The position numbers and the translations under genes were made by a program. The notes below the pieces were generated by a model. The model searched no databases, was not told the DNA's origin, and saw only the letters and a list, made by a program, of their open reading frames with translations. DNA of 64,000 bases from Bugula neritina. Lineage: Eukaryota > Bryozoa > Gymnolaemata > Cheilostomatida > Bugulidae. Positions 48,311 to 61,100 of this stretch are shown here, piece by piece. The stretch covers positions 5,681,722-5,745,721 of the forward strand of contig OZ037766.1 in assembly GCA_964035545.1 (NCBI GenBank), written 5' to 3'. Positions within the stretch are counted from its first letter, which is position 1. Each line of letters begins with the position of its first letter.

Positions 48311-51300
48311 TTGCTGCTGTCAATGGTGATTCTTGAATTAGCTATCTTTGTTGGCTTTGTCAAATGTTGTTTTAAATTAATGAACTCTCACGTTATAGCT
48401 ATAGTCATGTGTCATGAGTATAGCTATATAACATTCACAGTTTTCCGGTGGTAGTAGCAGGATTATGAGTATCAAAATTAATATGTCAATGTTAGAATCT
48501 GATCGTTATGATTATTGTTATTACCATTGCGCATGCCATCTTTTCCTCTCAATTAAATTTCTAACATTTAACATGTTCTTTATGATTTTAAGATCCAGGT
48601 AATATTGGGAAAAAGTTATTGACTCAGATGGGATGGGAAAAAGGCAAAGGCTTAGGGTTGAATGAGCAAGGTGAAAAAGATCCAATTAAAGTTCACATGA
48701 ATAGAGAAAGTCGAGGTTGGTGATGTAGAAATATTAAGCATTTCCCCTTTTTAGATATATATCTTATTTTTAAAAAAAGAGCATGTGTAGATGGTATTTC
48801 GTATTTCTCCTCAAATTTATAGGACTGGGATTTAAAAGAGCAGATGGTAACAAATGGATAGAACACCAGGATGACTTCAACAGTCTCCTTGCTGAGTTGA
48901 ACGAGGCTAGTGCGAGTGATCAGGTTTCTGCCGCACCAGTCTCCGATCAGGAAGTGGCAAAATCATCGGTGCAGAGTCTTGAGGCCAAGTCTAAATCTTC
49001 CAGATCGAGAGTTCAGTAAGTGAACCTTGCTAAATACAACTGGTGGTTGCAGATGAGCTCTGCATTTAACTATACTTTCAAACACTCCCATTTTCTTAGT
49101 TAATAAGATTTTAGTTTACTGGAATATGAACATGGGTAATCTCACACTGTGGTTATATTTATCTGGAATGCCATTGAAATATTTTCAATGATTCACAAAA
49201 ACTTAATTGTAATTTTATGTTTCTTTAAACCAACTTATATCTTTATAATAAAATCACATACATGTAAATGAAGCAAAACTGAAAATCTTTTGAGTTATTT
49301 TCTTCATTTTGAAATATATTGTTGCCATACCCTTGTCCATTTACCCATACAGTTTCAAGGATTTTCTTGTAAACCACTGACTCTAGTGATAAGAAAACAT
49401 AACTTCTAAATCAGCATTTTAAAAATCTAGTGAATTAAGACGATGTTGGTTATTCCCATCAATTAGTTATAATTTTATATTAATTCCAGTTGTTTCCCTT
49501 TATTCCAGTTATATGAAGTTCACTAAAGGAAAAGATTTGTCCAGACACAGTGACAAGGATCTAGCCTGCATACTTGGGCCTAACCTGTTGCCGAGCAAGT
49601 CCCCTTCATCAGAGGTCAGTCTATGTCCAACTTGTGTTTACAAACCAGAGTGTTCGGGGAAGCCATGACTACCTATTCTTATGAGGAGCCAATCTTGGAT
49701 TTCTTAATTTCACTTTGTAGAATGTTTCTGCTATGAACTCAGATGACAGTCAAGCGAGCCGTCCTGACCCCTTCCTTTCTGACACCCTGCACGTGACCAG
49801 CACTCTCAGTCTACACGAATACTTTGCTGCTAAAATGGCTTCTAAAAAGTCAAATGGAAGTAGTAGCTCTCTGGGTGGCCTTGTAACAGCGACCCCGTCT
49901 CCGGACAGCACTGCTGGTCAGTTTCTTCATTGTTTTAACACAATTCAAGTGCTAAAGTGAAGTTGATTCTCTTTAGGTTTACAATAGCCATAAATATTTT
50001 TTGTTTATATGAATATATCAACGTTGAAGAATTTTTTCTGTTTCTATTTTAACTTTTAGAAATATGAAATCTTTTAGGTTTTATATTCTGTCTTTATGTG
50101 CAGCTGTTTTACCTGTAAGGCAGCGTTCGGGGTGGAGTTAGTAGAGGCCATTATCTATCTCTAGTCTCTAAGGTTATAAAGGAGTAATTCTGATATCAAT
50201 ACAAAGTTCATACTTCATATTTTCGCTGATTACGTAGATAAATTACCATGCGTCTGTACCTTTATTTGTCTCACAGAAGATGATAATGAGACTGTAACTG
50301 CCGTGCGGCCTTCATTTTTCATTGGCGATACAGAAGAAGAGCCGGAAGCTGTAGATCGAGAAAAATCAACTCATAAATCTAAAAAGAAGAAAAATAAAGA
50401 AAGAGATGTTGAAATTGTGCTGGAAGACGAGACTGCTGAGATCTCAACCAAGAAAAAACATAAGGAAAAGAAAAAAGTATGTTTATTATTTTAATTTATG
50501 TTATTCAACACTTTACAGTCATTGATCAAAACACTTGTGTGTTGATTGTTTTAATTGTATTTCGAATTCAACATTTCAAATTTTTAAAATTTAAAATTTA
50601 TTTGATGACTTTTGTATTTCAAAAGAAGCGTCTTGTGCAAACAGTATTTGTATTTCACTGTCACCGCTCTGTGACGTTTCAAGTGTGAGTTGGATTTCAG
50701 AAGAAAGATAAACAGTACACCGAAGAGGAAGAAGGTCAAAGGAGTGGCGGTAAGACGAAACCCAAACCTGCTGACGATACGATGAAGTTTGTATCTGAGT
50801 CAAGTGACGAGGGAGAGGTGAGGGCGTGTAGTGTGTGTAGTCAATGCAGTCTGCTATAGCTTCTTGTAGGTTATACCTCGTATAGTGTAGCTTATATGAG
50901 GTGCACTGTAGTTTATATGCTGTCGAGTGTAGTTTTTACGTTATGTGATGTACAAGTTTTATATGCTGTGCAGTGTAGTTTATACGTTATGTAGTGTAGC
51001 TAGTAGCTCATAGATTGTAGCCTATACGCTTGGTAGTGGAGCTTATATGTTGTACAGTGTCTTACACTCTTTGCTGTGTAGCTTATATCTTATATAGTAT
51101 GGCTTATATGCTATGCAGTGTAGCTTATGCCTGATATAGTGTGGCTTATACATAGTATACTCTATCTTCTGTCAATCTATACTTGATTGCTATTTATTGT
51201 GTCAGGTAAACACGGCTACAGAAGAAAGTTGGAAGAAGAAGTCTAAGAAAAGAAAGTACTGTGAAGAGAATCTACTTCCGGCAGATGCCACAGCCGATGG

Positions 51301-51454
51301 AGAAGCAAAGGCTAAGAAGAAAATGAGGAAGTCTCGTTCAGACAGCTTCCTGTTAGAGCTGGAACAGTCTAATGAACTGGTAGAGGACTGTGACGATAAC
51401 GAGTATAAGAAGAAAAAGAAGAAGAGTAAAAAGCGAAAGAGTAAAGAGTTATAG
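47804..51454 (+). CDS. PINX1: PIN2/TERF1-interacting telomerase inhibitor 1 (G-patch protein)
   Basis: Nucleolar G-patch protein that in vertebrates and yeast (Gno1) inhibits telomerase and, with the DEAH helicase Prp43/DHX15, acts in ribosome and snoRNA maturation. Exons are 47804-47882, 48593-48715, 48823-49015, 49509-49614, 49721-49916, 50277-50476, 50701-50817 and 51206-51454, giving 420 aa. The start MSMLAESQSRRKQKLS is the typical N-terminus. The G-patch (about 28-75) includes LLTQMGWEKGKGLGLNEQG and the GLGFK continuation over exons 2-3. TSTLSLHEYFAAKMASKK (193-210) is a conserved downstream segment. The C-terminal third is Lys-rich with several KKKKK clusters (nucleolar signals) and ends KSKKRKSKEL. 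It is longer than vertebrate PINX1 (about 330 aa) because of this tail. Intron 7 holds a degenerate tandem repeat. Confidence 0.93.
50830..51160. repeat. degenerate ~20-bp tandem repeat in PINX1 intron 7
   Basis: About a dozen variants of GTGTAGCTTATATGCTGTGC (with TTATACGTTATG alternatives) at irregular spacing of roughly 17-25 bp fill most of the intron between the exons at 50701 and 51206. Confidence 0.75.
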
Positions 51455-52576
51455 TGAATATCACGCTATTATATGTGTGCTCAGAGTTGGGAGTTGTCGG
51501 TAGGTGCAGTGAAGTGATTAACACTAGACTGACCAATTGTATAACTCTTCTATCCACCTATACTCATGCTCAGCTAATAGGAACTCTTTGTATTTTATAG
51601 CTGCTTGCGAGTTGTGTTTCAGTTATCTACAGCACAGGTTGGCAGATGTGTATATATGCGAAAAATTTGAAATTTATTGTTGCGGTTTTTTTACTAATTT
51701 TAAACGATTTTTATAATGTTTTCAAACTAACATTTGACAGTTTACTATTAAGTTATAATAGGGGTTGTATATATTTTATGTGTTTGAAACATTGTAGAGT
51801 TTTCACTGAATCATAAAGTATATTTATATTTGTACTCTAATCATGTAATGACTTTTGTATACCCTAGCTATCAGTAAATAACAAACCAGTGTAAGCTTTA
51901 AGACTATATCACTTTTATTTTTCAGTTGCTCTTTATGATCCAATAAATTGATGAATTTTGTAATATGTGCTTTTAACATTTACTACTGCACACAAAAACA
52001 CATTTCTGTGTTTTTGCATTTATGTTTTTGTAAATCTGCTTTATACATGTCTGTTTGAAATCTGCAGCGTTTTTTTCTATCCTCAATCATTCAGTTTCTC
52101 TTTTTAGTAGGAGAAGATTTTGATGCTTTACATTAATTTCTCAATCTATCAAAACCTTGCAGTTCCCTTAGTACACATACCACACACTTATTAGCACTGC
52201 AAAAATCGAGCACACATATATAAAAGCTCAAATTCATGGAAAAGGTATTGACACGATACTTGTAAGTGTGAATTGCTATATATTTGTATTCTGGTGTACT
52301 TTAGTTTTGTAGGCTTCTGCTGGTGCTAATTAGTGTTGGATGTTGGATGTTGGAATCTCAACTCTCCTCCCACCGGTTTCACAGTCCACAAACGCTAAAT
52401 GGTTTTTCCTATGCACTAGTAATACTAGATTGTTTAGCTCTTCATTCAGTGTTGTGCCTTGCGCTATGTGTTGTGTACTACTCTTTGTCACATGCTATTA
52501 TTGGACTAGCTAATTGATTACTAGTAATGCTAACATATTTTTTGAACACTTTCCATGCTTGAAAATCTGCTTTATT
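51455..52576. other. intergenic region between PINX1 and iRhom
   Basis: PINX1 3' UTR with a candidate AATAAA at 51942-51947, then AT-rich sequence leading to the iRhom start. A short frame at 52323-52517 has no recognisable content. The 5' UTR exons of iRhom could lie here but are not identifiable. Confidence 0.5.
51942..51947 (+). promoter_or_regulatory. possible poly(A) signal of PINX1
   Basis: AATAAA 488 nt after the PINX1 stop, followed by T- and GT-rich sequence. Confidence 0.35.
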
Positions 52577-55060
52577 ATGGATTTAAATCAAGATGCTATA
52601 TCGCAGTATGTTTCTTTCAGTATATTATTAGAAAACTATTTCAGTATATTAGAAATTTTCAAATAGATGAGATTTAATCAAAAGTTAACTGTTGAGAATT
52701 TGTTAAAAAATTTCTTTAGCTGTGGTTAATTAGACTTTTAATGGTTTTCTTCACAGAGAAGACAGCCTTCAGTCTGTGGTGTTGGACCAAACTAGCCAAT
52801 CACGAGGGACGTTATATAATAATGAACTTGAAAATGCGTCTTTTCAGACTACTGCTCCGCCTTCCAAGTACGACCTGGAAGATGAAAAACCTGCCAAAAA
52901 GGCCCCAGGTTGGCTGACTTAATTGAAATTCAATAGAAAAAAATATGTTTAAGCTGACAAATAGCTTATGCAGAAATCTTCATATCATTAGCAATAATTG
53001 TGGTGTAGCGTTTGGGATGACCCTTGTTAATATTAGGACATAGCTGATCAGTATATATGGGCTTGAACATAGTTATAGTATATTATCTAAGAGTTTTAAA
53101 AAAAGACGTGATTTGTTTGGCATACATACTACTTTACCAATGAAACCTTTCTCCCTGTGTTAGATAATCTACCAGTATAGTTCAATTAAAGTTTGAGGTC
53201 ATTGTTAGTTCTAACAATTGCTCCAAGTTTTACTTGTTTTAAAAATAGTTGATATAAATTTGCAAAGAGAACCATGTCGATGGCCACTATTAGCCTGTAG
53301 TACTTGGCAGTTAACCGTACACTGCTGGGGGGGGGGGGAGGAGCATCCATTATGTTTTACTGAAGCCCATGCATGCCCCGATTTGCTATTATGTTTCTAA
53401 TTGGTCAATAAACGATACCTTGATGTCTACTGTAAGGGTTGGCAAGAAGGTTGACACTTGGCACTGCTGAGGTTTTTGGCATCTCCGATGACTTGGAATC
53501 TCTCAAGATGATGCAGCGAGTACGAGCTCACTCATTTCAAACCCAAAGTCAAGTAAGTGGATTATAATTTCTAATTTTTCAAACCATTAATAAAACAAAT
53601 TTAAACACAGGTTATGAGTTAGGATGCTGTGGTCTAGGGGTTAGAGCGTTTACCTAGTAAGCACGAAGTCATCGGTTCAAGCTCGACAAAGGCCATTGGT
53701 GATGTTAGGAAGAGCATCCAGTCATAATCACTCCTGTGTCACATATGAATAAGTTCTTAGCCCGATTTAACAAAAACCTTTTCCATCAGAGGTTTCTCAC
53801 AGGGATGGTGACTATAAACTTGCGTGAGTGAGTTATGGGTTAGGATGTGCTTCTATAGGATCTCTAATGTTAACACGTCTATATTGAAATTCGAATGTGT
53901 TCTAGGAAGCTCGTGAAGTCAAGGATATTGTCGGTAATCTGTCGAAAGCTACTTCAGATGAGGATGAACTACCAAAGTTTTCAGCGCTTTCAATGACAAC
54001 TGAGATGATTAAAACAGTGAATCAAGCGTTTATGCAAGACCTGGAACTGTACGGAAAGAAACGCAATAGTGAAATGCCCGAGCTGTTTTCTCCCATGGAC
54101 CTGAGAGGAAGTGCTGTTAACCAGAAAAGAAGTTTTGGTGGCACTCCTTTTGTTGATGAGAATACGTTAAAGCTTCATCAGCAATCATCCGCGTTAGCAG
54201 TACCGCAGCCAAATATATTCTCTTCAAATCTGTCTCTTGCAAACTACAGCAACTATCAGGTAACTCATCTTATCAACTCACTGCACTGAGCCCACATTAT
54301 GCTTATTCAAATTGATTTTGAATATTATTTTGAATATAATATATATTACCCTTATTTCCTTTTTATGAGGAAAATAAAGAACTGATTTATGCGTTAGAAT
54401 TGAAAGCAAATTTTTGGTAATTTTAGGTTTAACAATTGCTGCTGCCTTTTCTTCAACTTAACTGTAAAACCTGTTTGTACTGTTGAAGCTTGATGCTAGG
54501 TTCTGGTGTGTCAAGTAAAGCAGCATGTATGACTTTGAATTACCCAATTTTGCTGGTGAATGGCAATTTGCTTACACCGGGTACTTATATAGAGATAATT
54601 TTTTTTCCACCTGAGAATCTGAGAATTGTAGAAAAGTAACGCTTTAACTGGAGTGTTGATATTTTAGCTGAGCAGCTCCTATGACCTGTTTGAGGAGACG
54701 GCCAATATTCCCGAGGTGAGGAGTGTGGAGGGGGTGAAGAAGAAACGTATGGACATGATTGCTGATTCCAGTACGTCATTATATTTTCATATTTATCAGT
54801 TCACACTTCATGTCATTATTGATGCAATTTTATGTTTTCTGATTTCCTTCAAAAGTGTTCATTATAGCAAAATCATGAGAATGATTTACTTTTATAGTAT
54901 TTACTTCTTATGTATAATTAAAAAAATATTAATTTAAATAAACATATTAATAAGATTTATTTAAATAATGGTAGTACTTACCACAACAGATATGCTAAGA
55001 CATGTACTTTACATTAACCTGCAGCTGCTGGGCTGCTTATGTATGTTCTAGAATTTAATG

Positions 55061-55103
<43 letters not shown>

Positions 55104-58100
55104 TAGGTGTAAAAGTAACTAAAGTATATTCAAGTGCAGCTAATAGATATTTAGATGTAACTAATAGATATTTAGGTGTAACTGAAGACTAGAACTTTCC
55201 AACTATATGGCATATGTTACAACTATGTTACGTAATTATTTAGGTTTACAGTTTGACATGAACTCAGATTTGGCTCTTCAAGATTCAGTAGTTACACCTA
55301 GCAAGAGTCCCATAAGTGTCACCTCTGTGAATAATCGTCATGGAAACAGAAGAGAGACACTGTATGATAACTTCTACACTGATGATCACACATCACCAGC
55401 CAAACTGAATGTCAACAGATTCAAAAGTTCTTCTACCATCTCAACGGTGAGGCTTTACGTGTGCCCTGTGTCTATAAATAGCTCTCTGATAGTTTCTTTC
55501 AGATTTGTTTCTAAATATAGCTCAAATTAAAGTTTTGGCAATTTACCTGATTGATGTGAAAATTTGATTAGCATTAGAGGCACTGAGCTGCACTCAATCA
55601 TATGCATTGGTGACTGTTGGAGGGTGCACTATGTACGTGACAGAAATCATATTTTCTATGTAATGGAGTTTAGGTTGCTGTATTGGCAACAGCGTGTAAC
55701 GTTTTGCTATAGTATAAAAGGGTGTTGATAGAGCGGCCAGTTTGCCTGCGACTAACAAGCATACACCTGAGTTCTAGTTTAAATACTATCAGAGGTGTTT
55801 GGGAAGCTTTTTATAGCACCCTACACTACACCAACTCGACAAATGTGGTACAGTGGTTTAGCATAAATATTTTCACCATCAACACTCTTTGCCAAAATAT
55901 GAATCTGTAAGCAATACCAGACACAATAGTGATTTATAAGCTTGCAAGCATTTATTAAAAATTTGTAAATACTCTTTAGATTGAAAAACAACAATTAATT
56001 TCGAGTATTTCCATGGAAATACTCGAAATTAATTGTTGTTTTTCAATCTAAAGAGTATTTACAAATTTTTAACTAATTTTACTATAAATTTTGTTTAAAC
56101 AAATTATCAAAATATGAACCTTTAGAATGCCATTTTTATATTTGTGTTGAACATGTTAACCTTTTCTGTGCATCAGCTAGTATAAGCCATTATTTCTATT
56201 TCAACATTTAAATATACATAAGCATATGTGTACTATTTTGTATTTCATTCACTACAAACCTTGTACTGAATGTAATGTTCATACACCATAAGTAGACAAC
56301 TTGTGATATGATATACATTCAATACTGTACAGTCAAAAAGGAGAAAAAGTAGAAAGAATTCAGTTGGTAAACCCTCGGCCATTTGGGATGATGCTAGCCA
56401 AAGGTTTGTCTCGAAGGAGAGATATAATATACATATGATAAAGGAGCTTAGCCGGTCAGCAAAGAATGTAAACGCTGCCTACACTGACAAGGTGACTCGT
56501 GTAGAGCAGCAGACCTTTAACCCTGCAGGTAAATCTGCAGTCCAAGCATACATGGATATAAATAGATGGTGTATATGCAATGTTTATAAACTGTGGTTTG
56601 GACTTATTTGTGAAAACTATTTTCTTTCAACTTTTATATTGCGTATATTCACCTAAGTTGATATTCAAACTGCATTGTGCATCATTTGTGCATACAACTA
56701 TTCCATTGCTCAGTTTTCTGGTTAGTTATTGTTTGTTGTATAGTATTGGACTTGGATGATATTGATGTGAATCACCGTCCTCTTGCTTCTTTTGAGAAAA
56801 GAAGTTGCCTTCGAGGCAGAGCGGCTCTGGATCACTACGTCAAGTACCTGGTAGGTGCCATACTACTATTAGTGAGCAGTGGGAGCTAAAGGGCAATTTT
56901 CCTACTATGTTTAGAAAATCATTGACATGAGAAATTTTATATTATATATTTACTTATTTTATATATTATTATTTTGTATTGTTGTCTATCATATGTTATA
57001 TCTACCGGTGCTCAGTCTATAAGAATTACAGTTACTCACTTGTAGTCTAATAACATCATCTAATCACCTATGTTTTAGTTTTCTAGTTGTTTTAGTAAAA
57101 GTATGTGCAGACACACAGGCTAATAAACAGTAGCTTCTAATATATCTGAACATGAGATGAGTATATAATAATTCATTTGATAATTTTAGGCCTCTTGTTT
57201 TCCTTTCTATTGGTGGTTGGTCTCATGTTAAGTAATATATTGATCAGCTAGAACTTTACTTTTTAGTTATTAAACAGGCAGCACTCATTTGGTGTAACAG
57301 ATTATGAGTCATATATTTTATGTGCTTACATAGGAAATTGAGAGAAACATTAAAAGAGATAAGTTTAATGAACAGAAATTCTTTATTAAAATGAGACTAA
57401 ATGAGAAAAAGAAAAGAATAGAAGAAGCTCTACAATTGGCTAAAGGTTGGATGAAATAGCTTGTTTTATTCGTTAGAGTGTTACTCAGATGTATGTCATG
57501 TAACATTTCACTAATTTTGAATTATTTGACCTTGAACCTTTACTGGTGGGTCAATACAATCTTGTATTTTTTTTCTTTAATTCAGTGAAAACAAAGTTCA
57601 AGGACGTTTATGTAAATAAATATACAGCAGATACTTTACCAGTTGTGTATCTCTATATTTTTTATCATTTATAAAATATTTCAGAACATTACTGCTCTAA
57701 GCATGGCATCACATCTCAGTTACAACAGAAAGCACCACCAGAAAAAACTTCGGACTCCAATACAGACGCCCCTCAACATGAGGCTTTTAAAATCTCAGCA
57801 GGCCTGAGGCTGCAACTGGAATCACTGAAGACGTACATACCCTGGTTTATAGTTACCATAACCCTGATCCAAATAGCAATAGTGATAGGGCTGGCAGCTC
57901 TGGGGGGCGTGGCTACAGTCGGCTTGACCTCTAAGCCAGTAGTAAATGGTAATGTGCTACTTCTTCAACTTCTGTTAGCAACACTCTGTTTTATAACTAA
58001 ACCTTGCTAAGGTATGGCTGTAATGATAGAATATCCAAAACTTTCAATAAATGACAAATTTGGATGACATTTTAGTAACATTTATTAGCACTTTATCGTA

Positions 58101-61100
58101 AGATGAAAGTTAACTTCAGCCAACAACTAAACAGATTTTAACAATGTTTTTATAAGCCTTCAGAGTGCATCTTCACTATTTTTGAGACTAATCACTGAAT
58201 CTGTTTGATCAGAGGTAAGTGGAAGTCCGAGAAATATATTACTGAGTATAGTTTACATAAAATTTAATAATATATAGTCTGTAAAATATAGAAATATAAT
58301 AAATAACAAAATAAATAAATAATAAAACTAGATAAAGTTTAGTTTCAATTTATGTTGTCAACTTTTGGGCAGTTGTTTATGTATCTAAAGTTGGGTGCTA
58401 CAGGTCTAACAACTAATTGTATTAGAATACTGCTAACCCCATCTCTTGCAACGGTAAAAACTTGACTTTGAAAACTTTTATTTTGATTATTATATGCAAA
58501 AATATTAGTCAAGAAACATGTTTTGCAGAGTTCCAGACATGGGGAGGCAAGAAGGACATCACGTACAAAGAGCCAACCAACTTGTTGATTGGTCCATCAG
58601 AAAGCGCGTTGATACAGCTGGGAGCCATATTTGCTCCGTGTATTCGACAGGACAAGCTGCTAAACCTTCGAGTGGCTCAGCATAAGGCTCAGTTGAAAGA
58701 GGGTTTAGGATGCTGCGAAGTCTACGGTTCAGGAGCAGGTAACTCCGATGACAATATTGTAGAATTAAATATGACCATGTCGTACACTAATAGGATAATA
58801 ATTATACGAATTATTCATGCGGACTGTAAAATAATTATGAGCTGTACTAAATCAGACAGTTAGTGGGAAGTGCATATATATTATAGTCTTTGTATGTTCA
58901 AGCATGTTTACTTGAAAAAGAAGTTTAAGATGGTAGTTCTGTAAACCAAAATATGCTCTAAACATAGTCATTATATTTGCCAAAATATCTGAGAGGTAAG
59001 GAAAAGCAACTCTGTAGAATTGAAATAAAAATATTTAGTCTTACCGACATTATTGGAAACAGAACACTGGTTCTAGCAAGTAATTGAACAATAATAAGCA
59101 ATGTTCACGGTTTTCTTATATGGAGCAGCCATGGTCTAGGGGTTAGAATACTAGCTAAGTAAACACAAGGTCATGGGTTCAATCTCCAGTAAAGACCATT
59201 GTTGATGTTAAGAGCATTCAGTCATAATTAATCTTTTCCCACAATAGTGAACAAGTCTTCAACCTGCTAAAACATTTCCCCCAGAGTTTCTCACAGGGAT
59301 GGTGACTATAAACCCATATGAGTTCACCATTTTCTCACACAGTTTGGTGTTTGAAGGTACAACAACTAAAAAAGAGTGTTCTAAGATAACTGAAAAGAAT
59401 CTAGCCCCAGCGCATGACTGGATTAACTTGACATGTAATGCTAGACTAGTGAAAACATTAGGCAGAAGTTTTGAAGCCCATATCTTTAAGCCGTGTTGCT
59501 ATGGAAACCTGGGACAGTGTGAGCTGACCACAAACCAGCACTGCAAGCATATAGCTGGCGTGTGGCACTCAGATGTGAGGGAAAGCTGCTCACAGGTTCA
59601 CTGTAGTACAGACGTGTGCAGAGCAGTTTACTTGTGGAGTCGGGTTAAAACTGAGTCTTCGCACCTGTCTAATCAGGTGAGTACTATTACTACTACTGCT
59701 GCTACTGCTGCTTTTACTGCTGCCGCTACTACTACTACTGCTATTGCTGCTAACAGTACTACTACTACTGCTAGTAGTAGTAGTAATACTACATTACTAG
59801 CACTACTGTTATATTATACCTTAGAGAAGTTGAAACAATTTTTATAATACAGCAATGAATAAATTATTAAAGAATGGTGTTCCCAAGCAATATTAAACTT
59901 TCAAGTGTTAGATAAATAGATGTACAGCTTGATTATTTCTTTGAATTCTTTGCATTTAATTATTAACTGACAGCAATAAATTTTCTGCAGTGTTTAAACT
60001 GTTGACAAAGAAGAAATATTCATTATTTTCACTGCATGTACATATAGATGAGCAAATGGGCTCTGCAGCTTGGGGTTATTAAACCTTAAGGATTTTTATC
60101 ATTCTATAAATACGCATATGCTTATTACTTTTAGAAAAATGTGACTGACAATGTAGAAATCCACAGTCATAATCAATTCTGGAGACTGTTGGTCTCGTTG
60201 TTCTACCACCACGGCTTCCTGCACATCCTGTTTGTCGGTACAGTGCAATGCATCATGGGACTGGAAGTTGAGAAGGTGACTGGCTGGCTGAGGATTGCCG
60301 CCATTTATACTGTTAGTGGTGAGTACTTTAGGTCAAGGACGTGTCTTGACATGATGTCACTTTTGGTGTACTTTAATTAGTGAGCAGACAACTCCTTATG
60401 TTACACATATTTACTATGACATCTCAAAAAACAGTTATTTACTTCTACTGACTACCTTTATAACGGAGAATTTAACTTGTCTCGTGATAAATAATAAAGT
60501 ATAAATGCATACATGTTTCTGAAATCATTTTATTTCTCAGCAAATACATTTTCATAGCATAAGTTAGTCCACATTGGTTTTTTGCAGTTTGAAAGTTATA
60601 ATATATTTGATATGTGCTATATATAAACATATTCAATTTATTATTTTGAAAAGAATTTCATAAAAGTACAAACGGAAAATTAACTTATAAATAAGTTTAC
60701 TTTCAGAGATTTTCTTGTGTTGAAATAGAGTTGAAAAGTCCACAACAAATAATGTAGGGATTTGGTGAAAAATATGTTCTACAATATTTCATTTTGAGCA
60801 AGTTAAGCTCGACTATAAAATTTACCAAATTTAGTCATTTGACCCCAAACACTCATTTTTAAACTTTATTTTACGTCATATAAGTTGATTAGAGTGTAGC
60901 CTATGCTGTTACAGGTTACGGGGGACTTCTCATTGGTTCCATAGCCAGGCCCTACCAGGTGAACATTGGTGCTCAGGGGGCAGTATTCGGACTGATAGGT
61001 ATGAATCTGGTGGAGCTGATTCAGGCCTGGAAACTGGTAGACAAGCCGTGGAAAGCTGTGCTGAAACTCGGTGTGATAACCACATTAGGGGTGGCCGCTG

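Noticed and set aside
52323-52517. Small hydrophobic frame upstream of iRhom
   Set aside because: No family similarity, no supporting splice or promoter signals, and AT-rich DNA yields such frames by chance.
58462-58863. 133-aa frame treated as a separate gene
   Set aside because: Its middle is iRhom exon 11 (58529-58738). The ends are intron sequence.
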